Below are positions 1 through 10,860 of a stretch of 64,000 nt of DNA, piece by piece. The position numbers were made by a program, and so were the translations under genes. Under the pieces are notes generated by a model. That model saw nothing but the letters and a program-made list of their open reading frames with translations. It was not told the DNA's origin and ran no database searches. This DNA is from Pseudomonadota bacterium (lineage in GTDB: Bacteria > Pseudomonadota > Gammaproteobacteria > Steroidobacterales > Steroidobacteraceae): assembly GCA_037200975.1 (NCBI GenBank), contig JBBCGI010000001.1, positions 4,175,716 to 4,239,715 of the forward strand, given 5' to 3'. The first letter of the stretch is position 1. Each line of letters starts with the position of its first letter.

Positions 1-1455
1 CCCGGTGCCGATGCCGCCAGCGGGACGGCCTGGGCCTTCGCGGACGTCGAGCCGCGCCGGGCTGCGCTCGAGACCGCGCTGATCGAATCCATGTCGCGCA
101 TGCGCGGAGTCCTGCAACGCGTGGAGACGCGCGTGCTGGCCGAGGCAGACCGCTCGGGCGCGGTGACGGCCTGGCTGCTCGGCGGCGCGTTGGTCGCGGC
201 GATCCTCGCGGCGTTGCTGGTGTGGGCGATCGCGAGTTCCATCCGCAGTTCGATCCACGCGGTGGGTGAAGTGGCGCAGGCGCTGGCTGCCGGCGACATG
301 GACAATCGCTGCGAGACGCATGGCTCGGATGAAATCAGCGGCCTCGCGCGCATGATCAACCTGCTGGCCGACACCATGCAGGGCATGTTGACGCGCCTGC
401 GCTCGGAAGCCGGCCGCAGCGCGTTCAGCAATCAACTGGTCGAGGCGCTGGAGATGGCGGACTCGGAAGCCGAAGCCGATCGTGTCATCGCGCGCGCCAT
501 GGCGGCGATCTCGGATGTACATCCGATGGAGTTGTTGCTGGCGGATTCGTCGCGCGCACATCTCGAGCGCGCCTGCGTGCACCCCAAGACCGGCTCGCCC
601 AATTGCATGGTCGAGTCGCCCTACAGCTGCATCGCCGTGCGCCGCGGGCATCCACAGATCTTTCCCGACGCCGAGGCGTTGAACGCCTGCCCGAAGTTGT
701 TAGGGCGCATGGGCGGATCGGTATCCGCGGCTTGCGTGCCGGTGAACTTCATGGGCCGCGCGCTTGGTGTTTTGCACGTGGCCGGCGCCAAGGGCAAGCC
801 CCCCAACCCCGAACAGATCGCGCAGCTCACGGCGCTCGGCGTGCATGCCGGGAATCGCATCGGAACGCTGCGCGCGTTCGAACGCTCGCAGCTGCAGGCC
901 AGCACCGACAGTCTGACGGGTCTCGCGAACCGGCGCGCCGCCGAAGAAGTGCTCAGCAACCTGATGGCGGTCGACGCGGCATTCGCCGTCGTCATGTCGG
1001 ATCTCGATTTCTTCAAGCGCCTGAACGACACGCAGGGCCACGAAGCCGGGGATCGCGCGCTCAAGCTGTTTGCCGACACGGCGCGCGGCGTGGTGCGCGA
1101 CCGCGATCACGTGGTGCGTTGGGGCGGCGAGGAATTCGCGCTGCTGCTGCCGGGCGCCAATTCCGAACGTGCCGCGGAAGTCGTCGGCCGGTTGCGGGTC
1201 GCGCTGGCGCAGGCGCACCTGGTCGCGGGCACGCCGATATTCACCGCGAGTTTCGGCATCTCGGACTCGACCATGTCGCGCGACCGGGAGACGTTGATCC
1301 GGCTGGCCGACGAGGCGTTGTATCGCTCGAAGCAGACGGGCCGCGACACCTGCACGGTCGCGGACCCGCAGGCGACATCATTCGCGGTGCGTCGCGAGCG
1401 GGATCAGGAAGGCGCGGTCCTGGATATCAAGCAGATCGCCAAGAACGCGAGCTGA
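1..1455 (+). CDS. Membrane-bound diguanylate cyclase (HAMP-GAF-GGDEF), 5' end outside window
   Basis: The frame is open from base 1, so the gene starts upstream of the window; the ATG at 91 is probably internal. Visible order: a hydrophobic membrane helix (about bases 160-250), a HAMP linker, a GAF-like sensor region (about 450-880) and a GGDEF domain (about 900-1350). The active-site signature is GGEEF, an accepted functional variant, and RDRD precedes it by five residues, matching the RxxD product-inhibition I-site. The family makes cyclic di-GMP from two GTP at the inner membrane. The signal sensed is unknown. The stop codon lies inside the left arm of a long inverted repeat, so the last residues may have been altered by that insertion. 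Confidence 0.9.
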   Translation, partial: PGADAASGTAWAFADVEPRRAALETALIESMSRMRGVLQRVETRVLAEADRSGAVTAWLLGGALVAAILAALLVWAIASSIRSSIHAVGEVAQALAAGDMDNRCETHGSDEISGLARMINLLADTMQGMLTRLRSEAGRSAFSNQLVEALEMADSEAEADRVIARAMAAISDVHPMELLLADSSRAHLERACVHPKTGSPNCMVESPYSCIAVRRGHPQIFPDAEALNACPKLLGRMGGSVSAACVPVNFMGRALGVLHVAGAKGKPPNPEQIAQLTALGVHAGNRIGTLRAFERSQLQASTDSLTGLANRRAAEEVLSNLMAVDAAFAVVMSDLDFFKRLNDTQGHEAGDRALKLFADTARGVVRDRDHVVRWGGEEFALLLPGANSERAAEVVGRLRVALAQAHLVAGTPIFTASFGISDSTMSRDRETLIRLADEALYRSKQTGRDTCTVADPQATSFAVRRERDQEGAVLDIKQIAKNAS

Positions 1456-1629
1456 AAAGGGGGCAGAGGAAAAGGGGACATGCCTATTTTTCGGGGCGGG
1501 GTTTTTTCCGGCGCGGATTTGAACCCTTCGCCCGTACTCAAGGGAGCGCGAGCGAAGGGTTCAAATCCGCGCCGGAAAAAACCCCGACTCGAAAAATAGG
1601 CATGTCCCCTTTTCCTGCCCCCTTTTCAG
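1452..1629. repeat. Long imperfect palindromic element 1 between convergent genes
   Basis: The left arm (1452-1531) and right arm (1552-1629) are reverse complements over about 78-80 nt, with one 2-nt indel and two mismatches, around a 20-nt loop. Each arm carries AAAAGGGGACA, three variable bases and CTATTTTTC, the same motif as the second element at 24460-24575. The outer ends reach into the stop codons of both flanking convergent genes. Transcription in either direction would give a very stable hairpin, so it probably also works as a bidirectional terminator. It resembles REP/BIME or MITE-type repeats; no transposase is present in the window. Confidence 0.85.
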
Positions 1630-2150
1630 CCGAAGTCGAAGAACTTTTTCGAGGGGGCGTCGCGCTCGGGGTCGACGACGCAGCGGCGGTCGATCAGGTT
1701 CCAGGTCTTGCACTTCACGGTCATCGTCAGCGCGCCGCAGGTTGGCAGGTCGCTCTTCACGGCTTCCGGCGCCAGCGAGATCGCGGCGGCCGAGATTCCC
1801 GGATTGTGGCCGATGACCATCAGGTGCCCGACGCGCGGCCCGACCGCGCGGATCGTGCCGATGATGTGATCGCCCTCGGCGAGATACAGCGAATCGTCGG
1901 CCTGGAGCAGCCGCGCGGGCACTCCCAGCACCTTGGCGAAGATTTCGGCGGTCTCGCGCGTCCGCGTCGCTGCACTCGTCACGATCAGGTCGGGTATCAG
2001 GCCGCGCTCCTGAAAACGCTTCGCCATGTCGTTGGCTTCACCCAGCCCCTTCTTGCTGAGCGGCCGCTCGAAATCGCGCACGTCCGCATCCTGTTCGGCG
2101 TTGGCGTGCCGCACCAGCGCCAGGCGCCGGGAGTTGTTAGGCGCGCTCAC
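1626..2150 (-). CDS. sixA: SixA-like phosphohistidine phosphatase
   Basis: 174 aa, close to the usual size of SixA. The N-terminal LVRHANAE carries the RH(G/A) phosphohistidine motif of the histidine phosphatase superfamily, and GHNPG holds the second catalytic histidine. SixA removes phosphate from histidine-containing phosphotransfer proteins in the cytoplasm; the target here is unknown. The start is GTG and overlaps the Rieske stop as GTGA, so it is translationally coupled as the last gene of the SUF operon. Its stop codon falls inside palindromic element 1. Confidence 0.85.
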   Translation of the reverse strand: MSAPNNSRRLALVRHANAEQDADVRDFERPLSKKGLGEANDMAKRFQERGLIPDLIVTSAATRTRETAEIFAKVLGVPARLLQADDSLYLAEGDHIIGTIRAVGPRVGHLMVIGHNPGISAAAISLAPEAVKSDLPTCGALTMTVKCKTWNLIDRRCVVDPERDAPSKKFFDFG

Positions 2151-2455
2151 GTGCGCACCTCGATGCGATCGCCGGCCGCGCGTACTTCGAAGACGCGCAG
2201 CGGTTCGTAGGCAGGCGGGGAGAGCGCCGCGCCGGTTCGCAGGCAGAAACGCGCGCCATGGCGCGGACAGATGATTTCCGAATCCTCGATGGGTGCGTCG
2301 TCAAAAGGGGAGTCGTCATGCGTGCAACGGTCTTCGAAGGCGTACAGCGTGCCACTAACACGCGCGACGCGCACGCGGTAACCGTCGACGTCGCCTTCCA
2401 GACGTTGCGTGGCGGCGAGATCGGCGCTGCTTCCGATGTCAGTCCAGGCGGACAT
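2147..2455 (-). CDS. Rieske-type [2Fe-2S] ferredoxin
   Basis: 102 aa single-domain Rieske protein. The cluster ligands are visible as C44-x-H46 (CTH) and C63-x2-H66 (CPRH). Such small proteins resemble the ferredoxin subunits of non-heme iron oxygenases and carry electrons in the cytoplasm. No oxygenase is nearby; instead the gene sits 7 nt downstream of sufT and overlaps sixA by 4 nt. That context suggests a client or electron donor of SUF Fe-S assembly, which is inference. Confidence 0.88.
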   Translation of the reverse strand: MSAWTDIGSSADLAATQRLEGDVDGYRVRVARVSGTLYAFEDRCTHDDSPFDDAPIEDSEIICPRHGARFCLRTGAALSPPAYEPLRVFEVRAAGDRIEVRT

Positions 2456-2462
2456 GGGGCAA

Positions 2463-3014
2463 CTAGAACATCCCGGTCTGCAGGCGGGCGGCCTCGGTCA
2501 TCATCGACTGGTTCCATGGGGGATCGAACACCAGTTCCACGTTGGCGGCCGCCACGGTCGGGATGATCTCGAACTTCTGCCGGATATCCTGGACCAGCAC
2601 GTCGCCCATGCCGCAGCCCGGCGCGGTCAGTGTCAGGCGCACATGGAGCTCTCGCTGGCCATCAGGCCGAGCGCTGACCGTGCACTCGTAGATGAGACCC
2701 AGGTCCACGATGTTGATAGGGATTTCGGGGTCGTAGCAGGTGCGGAGCTGATCCCAGGCCACGGCCAGCACGTCGTTCTCGGTGGAGTTCGGTGGCAATT
2801 CAGGGGTCTTGACCAGTTCCTTGCCGATGGCATCCGCATCGGTGCCGGCAAGGCGGAACAGATTCCCTTCCATGTACAGCGTGAAACTGCCGCCGAGCGC
2901 CTGGGTGATGAACCCCGACTGCCCGGATTTCAATTCGATGTCGATGCCGGCCGGCACCATGACCGCCTTCACGTCGCGGCTGAGGACGAACGGTTCGTTG
3001 TCGTGGGTACGCAT
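2463..3014 (-). CDS. sufT: SufT-family Fe-S assembly factor (DUF59/MIP18-like)
   Basis: 183 aa from the ATG at 3014, which overlaps the sufU stop as TAATG. The C-terminal half is a MIP18/DUF59 domain with the signature DPEIPINIVDLGLIY and the conserved TAPGCGMGD cysteine loop. The N-terminal part matches the extension typical of SufT. SufT proteins help mature Fe-S proteins downstream of SufBCD. A longer same-frame reading upstream of 3014 overlaps sufU and is not credible. Confidence 0.9.
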   Translation of the reverse strand: MRTHDNEPFVLSRDVKAVMVPAGIDIELKSGQSGFITQALGGSFTLYMEGNLFRLAGTDADAIGKELVKTPELPPNSTENDVLAVAWDQLRTCYDPEIPINIVDLGLIYECTVSARPDGQRELHVRLTLTAPGCGMGDVLVQDIRQKFEIIPTVAAANVELVFDPPWNQSMMTEAARLQTGMF

Positions 3015-3457
3015 TATTCGGTCTTGACCGGCTCGGGCGAACGCGCAAGCGCCGCATTGAGTGTGTGCCAGCACAGCGTCGCGCATTTGACGCGCACCGG
3101 GAAATCGCGCACGCCCGACAACGCGGCGAGTTTGCCGAGATCCTCCGGGATCGGTGCGTCGTGATGCGTCATCACCTCGTGCACTTCGTCGAACAGATGC
3201 GCGATCTCGGAACGTTGTTTGCCCTTGACCGCCTCGCACATCATCGAAGCCGACGCTACGGAGATGGCGCAACCCTTGCCGTCGAAGCGCAGGTCCGCGA
3301 CGCGGTCGCCGTCGAGCCGCAGCGAGACGTGCAGCCGGTCGCCGCACAGCGGGTTGTGGCCATCGGCCGAAGAATCCGCGGGGTCGAGCCGGCCGAACAA
3401 CCTGGGGCTCTTGTTGTGGTCGAGGATTACCTCGCGATAGAGATCCTTGAGGTCCAT
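3014..3457 (-). CDS. sufU: SufU-type sulfur acceptor / scaffold
   Basis: 147 aa, NifU/IscU fold of the SufU type. The three conserved cysteines are C38 (NPLCGD), C63 (GKGCAIS) and C125 (VKCATLC), with D40 as the further conserved ligand. The SufU-like stretch between the second and third cysteine is present. SufU takes persulfide sulfur from SufS, often through a zinc site, and passes it to SufBCD. It replaces the SufE found in enterobacterial suf operons. Its start overlaps the sufS stop as TGATG. Confidence 0.93.
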   Translation of the reverse strand: MDLKDLYREVILDHNKSPRLFGRLDPADSSADGHNPLCGDRLHVSLRLDGDRVADLRFDGKGCAISVASASMMCEAVKGKQRSEIAHLFDEVHEVMTHHDAPIPEDLGKLAALSGVRDFPVRVKCATLCWHTLNAALARSPEPVKTE

Positions 3458-4701
3458 CAGCCGAATACCTCGCGCGCCCTGGCGAGCGCCGCAACCAGCG
3501 CGTCGATATCGGAATCGCGTGAATAACAGGCGAACGACGCGCGCGCCGTGGCCGGCACGTCGAAGAATTCCATCACCGGCATGGCGCAGTGATGTCCGGT
3601 GCGTACCGCGACACCTTCCGCATCGAGAATGGTGCCGAGATCGTGCGGATGGATACCGTCGACAGTGAAGGAGATGACCGAGGCCTTGACCGGCGCGGTG
3701 CCGATGATCGTCAGCCCCGGGACCCGCTGCAGTTTTTCGGTGGCGATCTTCAACAACCGCTGCTCGTGTGCATGGATGTTGTCGATGCCGAGCTTGTCGA
3801 TGTAGTCGATCGCCGCGGCCATGCCCACCGCGCCCGAGATGTTGGGCGTACCGGCTTCGAATTTGAACGGCAGTGTGTTGTAGGTGGTCTTCTCGAAACT
3901 CACCGTCAGGATCATGTCGCCGCCGCCCTGCCACGGGGGCATGGCCTCGAGCAGCGATTCGCGCCCCACCAGCACGCCGATGCCGGTCGGGCCGTACATC
4001 TTGTGCGCCGAGAACGCATAGAAATCGCAATCCAGTGCCTGCAGATCGACACGTTGATGCGGCACGGCCTGTGCGCCGTCGATGAGCACCACGGCGCCGC
4101 GTGCGTGCGCGCGCCGCACGATCTCGCGCACCGGCAACACCGTGCCCAGCGCGTTCGACACGTGCGCGCAAGCCACGATGCGCGTGCGCTCGCTCAGCTG
4201 CGAGTCGACCAGGTCGATGTCGATCACGCCGCGGCGATCCATCGGCACCACCTTGATCACGGCGCCGGTCTGTTCGGCGACCAGCTGCCACGGCACGATG
4301 TTCGCGTGGTGTTCAAGCGCGGTGAGCAGGATTTCGTCGCCGCGCCGCAGGCGCGCGCGGCCGTACGATTGCGCGACCAGATTGATGGATTCCGTGGTCC
4401 CGCGCGTGAAGATCACTTCGCGCGTGGAGGCCGCGTTGACGAAAACGCGCACGCGTTCGCGCGCCTGCTCGAAAAGCGCGGTGGCTTCCTGGCTCAGCTG
4501 GTGTACACCGCGATGCACGTTCGCATGCGAGTACGTTTCGTAGCGGTCGACCGCCGCGATGACGCTGGCGGGCCGCTGGGAAGAGGCGGCACTGTCGAGG
4601 AACACCAGCGGCTTGCCGTGGACTTCACGGCGCAGGATGGGGAAGTCGCGCCAGACGCGCTCGGCATCATAAGGATTCGAAGCGGCGAGGTTCGCGTTCA
4701 T
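3457..4701 (-). CDS. sufS: Cysteine desulfurase SufS
   Basis: 414 aa class V aminotransferase-fold enzyme, slightly longer than E. coli SufS. The PLP lysine is K234 in AFSAHKMYGP and the persulfide-forming cysteine is C372 in RTGHHCAMP, as expected for group II desulfurases. It converts L-cysteine to alanine plus enzyme-bound persulfide for SufU and SufBCD. It overlaps sufD by ATGA at the start and sufU by TGATG at the end. Confidence 0.96.
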   Translation of the reverse strand: MNANLAASNPYDAERVWRDFPILRREVHGKPLVFLDSAASSQRPASVIAAVDRYETYSHANVHRGVHQLSQEATALFEQARERVRVFVNAASTREVIFTRGTTESINLVAQSYGRARLRRGDEILLTALEHHANIVPWQLVAEQTGAVIKVVPMDRRGVIDIDLVDSQLSERTRIVACAHVSNALGTVLPVREIVRRAHARGAVVLIDGAQAVPHQRVDLQALDCDFYAFSAHKMYGPTGIGVLVGRESLLEAMPPWQGGGDMILTVSFEKTTYNTLPFKFEAGTPNISGAVGMAAAIDYIDKLGIDNIHAHEQRLLKIATEKLQRVPGLTIIGTAPVKASVISFTVDGIHPHDLGTILDAEGVAVRTGHHCAMPVMEFFDVPATARASFACYSRDSDIDALVAALARAREVFG

Positions 4702-5896
4702 GGCTTGCCCAACAATCCGTCGAGCGCGGAAACTTCATTGAGTTGCGCGGCGATCAGCGTTTCGATTTCGGCGCGCAGTTCCGCCACCTCGATGCGTGAG
4801 ACGGCATCTTCTATGAAGGCCCACTGCAGCAGCGTTTGCGCCGTGCGGCGGTCGATGCCGCGCGACAGCAGGTAGAACAACATCTGATCGTCGAGTTTGC
4901 CGGTGGTGGCGCCATGGATGGCGCGTACCCGGTCGGTGTGAATCTCGAGCTGCGGCCGCACGGAAGCCTCGGCGCCAGCGCCGGTCAACAGCGTCTTCAG
5001 CGACTGCTCCGAGTCGGCGCCCTGCGCCGCTTCGTTCACCTTGATCATGCCGTTGAAACCGAGCTTGCCGCGGTCGGTGGCGATGCCGCGATACAACTCG
5101 CGCGTCACCGTGTCGGGGCCGGCGTGTTCGATCTCTGCGTAAACGTCCTGGGTCTGGATGCCGTTCGCAATGCTCGCCGCCGTGAATTCGCAGCGCGCCG
5201 CGCGGCCGGCGAGTTTCACCAGGATCGTCGAGCGCGACGACAGCCCGCCGAGCGTCACGGTGCGAAAGCGGTAGGTAGCACGCTCGCCCACGTGTGCGAG
5301 CAAGGTGTCGAAGCAACTCGCCTGATCGGCGCAGTTCTGCAGGCGGCAGTGATCGATCACCGCGTCGGTGCGCAACGCCAGATCGAAGGCCGCGTTGATC
5401 GAAGGATCTTCGGCACCCGCACTGACGTGGCGTTCGACCAGGCGCAGGTGCGACTGGCGGCCGGCATGCACCTGGACGCGCGGATAGGAAGTGCCCGCGG
5501 CCGCGGAGGCCGTGGCAACAAACGTGATCTCGATGCGCGCCTGCGCGCCATCGGCGACATTGATGTGCAGCACGCGCGCGCCACGCGCCGCGTTGATACG
5601 CGCCAGCGAGAAATCGATGCCGCCGGAGGCGATTTCGGAATCGAGCAGCACGGCGAACGCATCGCCCGCGTCGCCCACATCCAGCAGCGCGGCGGGAGTG
5701 TCCGGCGCGGTTGCGGACAGTCCGGCGTCGAACCGGCCGTCGACGAAGACCCAGCGCTCGTAGCCGGGCAGGATGGGCGGCAGCGGGATCGCGGGGACTG
5801 GTGCGGTGTCCGCGACGGCATCGACCTTTGCCTTCGCGAGCGGGCGCAGATTGGCGTAGCGCCAGTTCTCGTCGCGATTCGTCGGCATCGTCACCA

Positions 5897-5897
<1 letters not shown>
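4698..5897 (-). CDS. sufD: SUF scaffold subunit SufD
   Basis: 399 aa from the ATG at 5897, giving a TGATG overlap with sufC; a GTG one codon earlier (5900) is an equal alternative. The C-terminal half has the SufB/SufD beta-helix core, including EIHTDRVRAIHGATTGKLDDQ, where the histidine and the closing YLLSRGI segment are conserved. SufD joins SufB and SufC as the Fe-S scaffold complex. The N-terminal half is more variable, as usual for the family. Confidence 0.93.
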
Positions 5898-8108
<2,211 letters not shown>

Positions 8109-8112
<4 letters not shown>

Positions 8113-8579
8113 GGCGAAACCTTGGCGCGCGTGAATTGCCTGAGCTCGCGTTCGAAGGGCACGGCGGTCGATCGCGAATCGAGGCCGGCCAGCTGCGCGA
8201 GCGAGATCTCAGTCAGCGATTTGCGGATCGCCACGTTCAACCGTTGCCACGTGCGCCCGACCTGGCAGCTCTGCTCCAGGCAGCAATGGCCGGTCCCCAC
8301 GGAACAATCGGTGAGCGCGATCGGCCCTTCGAGAGCGTCCAGGATGGCCGCCGCGCTGATGTCGTCGGCAGAGCGGGCGAGCTGGTAGCCGCCATGAGTG
8401 CCGCGCGTGGATTTGACCAGGCCGGCCCGCTGCAGCTGCTTGAGCAGCTTGCTGACCGTGGGCGCCGCGATATGCGTCTGCTCGGCCAGGGCGCCCGCGT
8501 TCTGCAGGCGCGCCCGATCGCTGGCCAGGGTGCCCAGGATCACGGTCGCGTAGTCCGTCAATTTGCCGATTCGCAGCAT
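8109..8579 (-). CDS. Rrf2-family SUF regulator (IscR/SufR-like)
   Basis: 156 aa winged-helix regulator. The N-terminal helix-turn-helix (about residues 25-60, ending [14 protein letters not shown]) is typical of Rrf2 proteins. Four cysteines, C92, C99, C100 and C105, sit where IscR binds its [2Fe-2S] cluster. As the first gene of the operon it probably represses suf when its cluster is loaded, an autoregulation inferred from the family. A candidate IscR-like site lies just upstream, at about 8621-8648. Confidence 0.9.
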
Positions 8580-8722
8580 TGCGTCTGAGGGTCCTTGGAG
8601 CCCCGATTTCGGGGTCCTTTTAAGTGGGACCAGTTTAGTACGGATTCAATCGCGCAGAAAGCCGTTGGCGGACACCATTTGTTATCCTTCGCGGCCTTCA
8701 TATCCCAAGAGACGCGCGCCGC
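8580..8722. promoter_or_regulatory. Divergent suf / mla promoter region with hairpin and candidate IscR-like operator
   Basis: 143-bp divergent gap. Read on the minus strand, 8628-8640 gives TACTAAACTGGTC, which matches the core of the E. coli type 1 IscR box (ACT-R-A-W-W-Y-A-GTC) at most positions; the outer parts match poorly. Between this and the regulator gene, CCCCGATTTCGGGG (8601-8614) forms a short perfect hairpin in the expected suf leader. No clear -35/-10 pair stands out for mlaF. Confidence 0.4.
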
Positions 8723-9571
8723 TTGAGCGAATCTCCGAAAGCCACGAACCCCCGATCGCCGGCACCCGCCGGCGATGCCGTTATTGAGGTCCGCGATGTG
8801 CGTTATGCCGTCGGCGGGCGAACCATTTTCGACGGCCTCAACATCACGGCGCGCCAGGGCCGGATCACCGCCTTCATGGGGCCTTCGGGGACGGGCAAGA
8901 CGACCCTGTTGCGGCTCATCACCGGTCAGTCCGTGGCCGAGCGCGGCAGCGTGAAGGTCTGGGGCCAGGAAGTGTCGACGATGTCGACCAAAGAGCTGTT
9001 CGCGCTGCGCCAACGCATGGGCATGTTGTTCCAGAACGGCGCGCTGCTCACCGACGAGGACGTGTACGAAAACGTCGCGTTCCCGGTGCGCGCGCACACC
9101 AAACTACCCGAATCGCTGATCCGCCAGCTGGTGCTGACCAAGCTGCACGCCGTGGGGCTGCGTGGCGCCGCGCGGCTGACGCCCGCGGAATTGTCGGGCG
9201 GCATGCAGCGGCGCGTGGCGCTGGCGCGTGCCATCGTCATGGATCCGGACATCCTCATCTATGACGAACCCTTCGTCGGTCTCGATCCGATTTCCATGGG
9301 CGTGATCTGCCGGCTCATCAAGCAGATGAACGAGGCGCTGGGCATCACCAGCATCGTCGTGTCGCACGACGTGCAGGAACTGTCGACCATCGCGCACGAC
9401 AGCTTCCTGTTGTCGGGCGGCAAGGTGGTCGCCGCGGGGACGCCGCAGGAATTACACGCCAGCGAATTGCCGGAAGTGAAGCAGTTCATGGGCGGTCTCG
9501 CCGACGGCCCGGTGCCGTTCCACTATCCGGCGCCGGATTATTTTTCGCAGTTGCTGGAGACGGCCTCTTGA
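8723..9571 (+). CDS. mlaF: Mla phospholipid transport ATPase MlaF
   Basis: 282 aa ABC ATPase. Walker A is GPSGTGKTT, the signature LSGGMQRR and Walker B LIYDEPFVGLDP. The chosen TTG start at 8723 follows an AAGAGA-like ribosome site; the residues before the first conserved strand (IEVRDVRYAV) are poorly conserved, so the start is uncertain by a few codons. MlaF energises the inner-membrane MlaFEDB complex, which moves phospholipids between the envelope membranes and maintains outer-membrane asymmetry. Confidence 0.94.
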   Translation: MSESPKATNPRSPAPAGDAVIEVRDVRYAVGGRTIFDGLNITARQGRITAFMGPSGTGKTTLLRLITGQSVAERGSVKVWGQEVSTMSTKELFALRQRMGMLFQNGALLTDEDVYENVAFPVRAHTKLPESLIRQLVLTKLHAVGLRGAARLTPAELSGGMQRRVALARAIVMDPDILIYDEPFVGLDPISMGVICRLIKQMNEALGITSIVVSHDVQELSTIAHDSFLLSGGKVVAAGTPQELHASELPEVKQFMGGLADGPVPFHYPAPDYFSQLLETAS

Positions 9572-10338
9572 GCGTGCCAAGCGATTCGATGCCGATTGCC
9601 TGGCTGCGCCGCCTCGGCGCGATCACGCTGTTCTTCGGGCAGATCTGCGCGCGCGTCATCCCGTCGCTCGGCAAGCCGGGCCTCATCGTCAAGCAGATCT
9701 ACAACGCCGGCGCGCGTTCACTCGTGATCGTGATGCTGTCGGGCCTGTTCGTCGGCATGGTGCTCGGCCTCCTGGGCTTCGACACCTTGCAGCGCTTCGG
9801 TTCCGAGGACTCGCTGGGCGTACTCGCCGCGCTCGGCATGTTGAAGGTGCTCGGGCCCGTGCTGACCGCCTTGTTGTTTGCCGGCCGCGCCGGCACGTCG
9901 CTGACGTCGGAAATCGGGCTCATGAAAAGCACCGATCAGCTGACAGCCATGCAGATGATGGCGGTGGATCCTCTGCGCTACGTGGTCGCGCCGCGGTTCC
10001 TCGGCGGGATCATCGCGATGCCGCTGCTGGCCGCGACCTTCAGCGTGATCGGCCTGTACGGCGCGCAGCTCATCGGCGTGCAGCAGATGGGCGTCGACGT
10101 GGGTGCGTTCTGGTCGCAGACCCAGAACGCCGTCGACCTGCGCGATGTCAACGAAGGCATCGTGAAAAGCCTGGTGTTCGGCGTGGCCTGCAGCCTCATC
10201 GCCGTGTACGAGGGGTATCAATGCGAACCGACGCCCGAGGGGGTGGGCCTCGCGACGACGCGCACCGTGGTCACCTCGTCGGTGATGGTGTTGCTGCTCA
10301 ACTACCTGCTGACCGCAGCGTTCCTAACAAAGTCGTAA
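9568..10338 (+). CDS. mlaE: Mla permease MlaE
   Basis: 256 aa with five to six hydrophobic segments and the MlaE/YrbE signature region TSLTSEIGLMKSTDQLTAM. The TTG start overlaps the mlaF stop as TTGA; GTG at 9574 is an alternative. It is the inner-membrane permease of the Mla complex and is codirectional with mlaF and mlaD. Confidence 0.94.
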   Translation: MSVPSDSMPIAWLRRLGAITLFFGQICARVIPSLGKPGLIVKQIYNAGARSLVIVMLSGLFVGMVLGLLGFDTLQRFGSEDSLGVLAALGMLKVLGPVLTALLFAGRAGTSLTSEIGLMKSTDQLTAMQMMAVDPLRYVVAPRFLGGIIAMPLLAATFSVIGLYGAQLIGVQQMGVDVGAFWSQTQNAVDLRDVNEGIVKSLVFGVACSLIAVYEGYQCEPTPEGVGLATTRTVVTSSVMVLLLNYLLTAAFLTKS

Positions 10339-10344
10339 TCAATC

Positions 10345-10860
10345 ATGAAAAACTCACGCTCACTCGAAATCGGCACCGGCGCCTTCGTGCTGCTGGGCTT
10401 CGCGGCGCTGGCGTTCCTGACCACGCAGCTGCCCGGCACGTCGCTCAAGCTCGGCGGCGGCGACGGCGGCTACAGCGTCACCGCGAAGTTCGACAACATC
10501 GGCGATCTGAAGCCCGGTTCGCCGGTGACGATGGCCGGCGTGCGCATCGGTCGCGTCGAGTCCATCAAGTTCGATCCAAAGGACTACAAGGCCGCAGTGG
10601 TTCTTCGTATAGAAGATCAGTACGGCGAGATTCCGGAGGACAGCGATGCCAGCATCCAGACCGCAGGATTGCTCGGCGGCAAGTACGTCGGCATCGGCCC
10701 CGGTGGCTCGGAAACCTTCCTGAAGCAGGGTGGTCAGATCGAGTTCACACAGTCGGCGATCGTGCTCGAGTCCCTGGTAAACAAGTTCTTCGCCAACATG
10801 GCGAGCAAGGGCCCGGATGAGAGCAAGAGCGACGCGCCGGCGGCAGAGGAGAAGAAATGA
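10345..10860 (+). CDS. mlaD: Mla substrate-binding MCE protein MlaD
   Basis: 171 aa. A single N-terminal membrane anchor (about residues 10-32) is followed by one MCE domain (about 43-120) with the familiar GDLKPGSPVTMAGVRIG and GLLGGKYVGI segments. MlaD forms a periplasmic hexameric ring on MlaE and receives lipid from or delivers it to MlaC. The acidic, lysine-ended tail is low complexity. Confidence 0.95.
   Translation: MKNSRSLEIGTGAFVLLGFAALAFLTTQLPGTSLKLGGGDGGYSVTAKFDNIGDLKPGSPVTMAGVRIGRVESIKFDPKDYKAAVVLRIEDQYGEIPEDSDASIQTAGLLGGKYVGIGPGGSETFLKQGGQIEFTQSAIVLESLVNKFFANMASKGPDESKSDAPAAEEKK

Noticed and set aside
603-2210. 535-codon plus-strand frame running through the cyclase, the palindrome and sixA
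   Set aside because: Arginine-rich shadow frame crossing two genuine genes and the repeat; no domain.
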